NCBI GenBank assembly: GCA_900554645.1 | Contig: USIE01000015.1 | Span: forward strand, 1-32,512 | Source of the DNA: an uncultured Collinsella sp. | Lineage (GTDB): Bacteria; Actinomycetota; Coriobacteriia; Coriobacteriales; Coriobacteriaceae | DNA: 32,512 nt | Direction: 5' to 3' | Shown here: positions 32,456 to 32,512 of the stretch, piece after piece | Layout: each line of letters starts with the position of its first letter | How positions within the stretch are numbered: position 1 is the first letter of the stretch | Program-made: the position numbers and the translations under genes | The notes under the pieces: model-generated | The model's input: the letters and a program-made list of their open reading frames with translations, nothing else | Told to the model about the DNA's origin: nothing | Database searches by the model: none

Positions 32456-32512
32456 CGGGGCCCTTTCCAAAGCGAAGTGTCGAGCCGAAGTGTTGAGCGT
32501 CGGCCCTGAATG

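Overview
The window reads as a core chromosomal segment of a moderately high-GC bacterium, most likely a Coriobacteriia member (Collinsella-like). This rests on the actinobacterial style of RpoB/RpoC, on GTG and TTG starts in ribosomal genes, and on a Streptococcus-ordered type II fatty-acid operon carrying FabK and a fused AccD-AccA. The taxon is an inference; no rRNA gene is present to settle it.

Layout: (1) the end of rpoB and all of rpoC (1-5291), closed by a terminator; (2) an ECF sigma / membrane anti-sigma cassette (5555-7371) with its own ECF-type promoter, bounded by perfect 23-bp inverted repeats and, outside these, by two 193-bp direct repeats; (3) rpsL-rpsG-fusA-rpsJ (7746-11159) with a structured rpsL leader; (4) divergent birA (minus) and a long fatty-acid operon fabH-acpP-fabK-fabD-fabG-fabF-accB-fabZ-accC-accDA (12229-21402); (5) an orphan PTS EIIC, a CDF metal exporter and a histidine phosphatase (21443-24704); (6) ribosomal protein genes rplC-rplD-rplW, then rplB-rpsS-rplV-rpsC-rplP-rpmC-rpsQ, then rplN-rplX (25079-30867), each block preceded by a folded leader; (7) a scarred region (30868-32512) with a terminator right after rplX, non-coding sequence, an IS3-family transposase remnant and the 3' part of an MTA/SAH nucleosidase gene.

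How the genes work together: RNA polymerase and translation genes are interleaved with membrane lipid synthesis. BirA biotinylates AccB; AccB, AccC and AccDA make malonyl-CoA; FabD loads it on AcpP; FabH, FabG, FabZ, FabK and FabF start and elongate the acyl chain. The fatty-acid block and three accessory genes separate rpsJ from rplC, which are adjacent in most bacteria.

The most unusual feature is a family of three structured palindromic elements (centred near 5454, 7470 and 24743). Each has a 67-nt core flanked by a perfect inverted repeat of 35-37 bp. The arm sequence changes from copy to copy while both arms stay fully complementary, and the apical stem differences are also compensated. 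This looks like an undescribed structured RNA or hairpin-DNA mobile element. Other points of note are an alpha-CTD-like helix-hairpin-helix domain at the RpoC C-terminus and the break of the spc operon after rplX.
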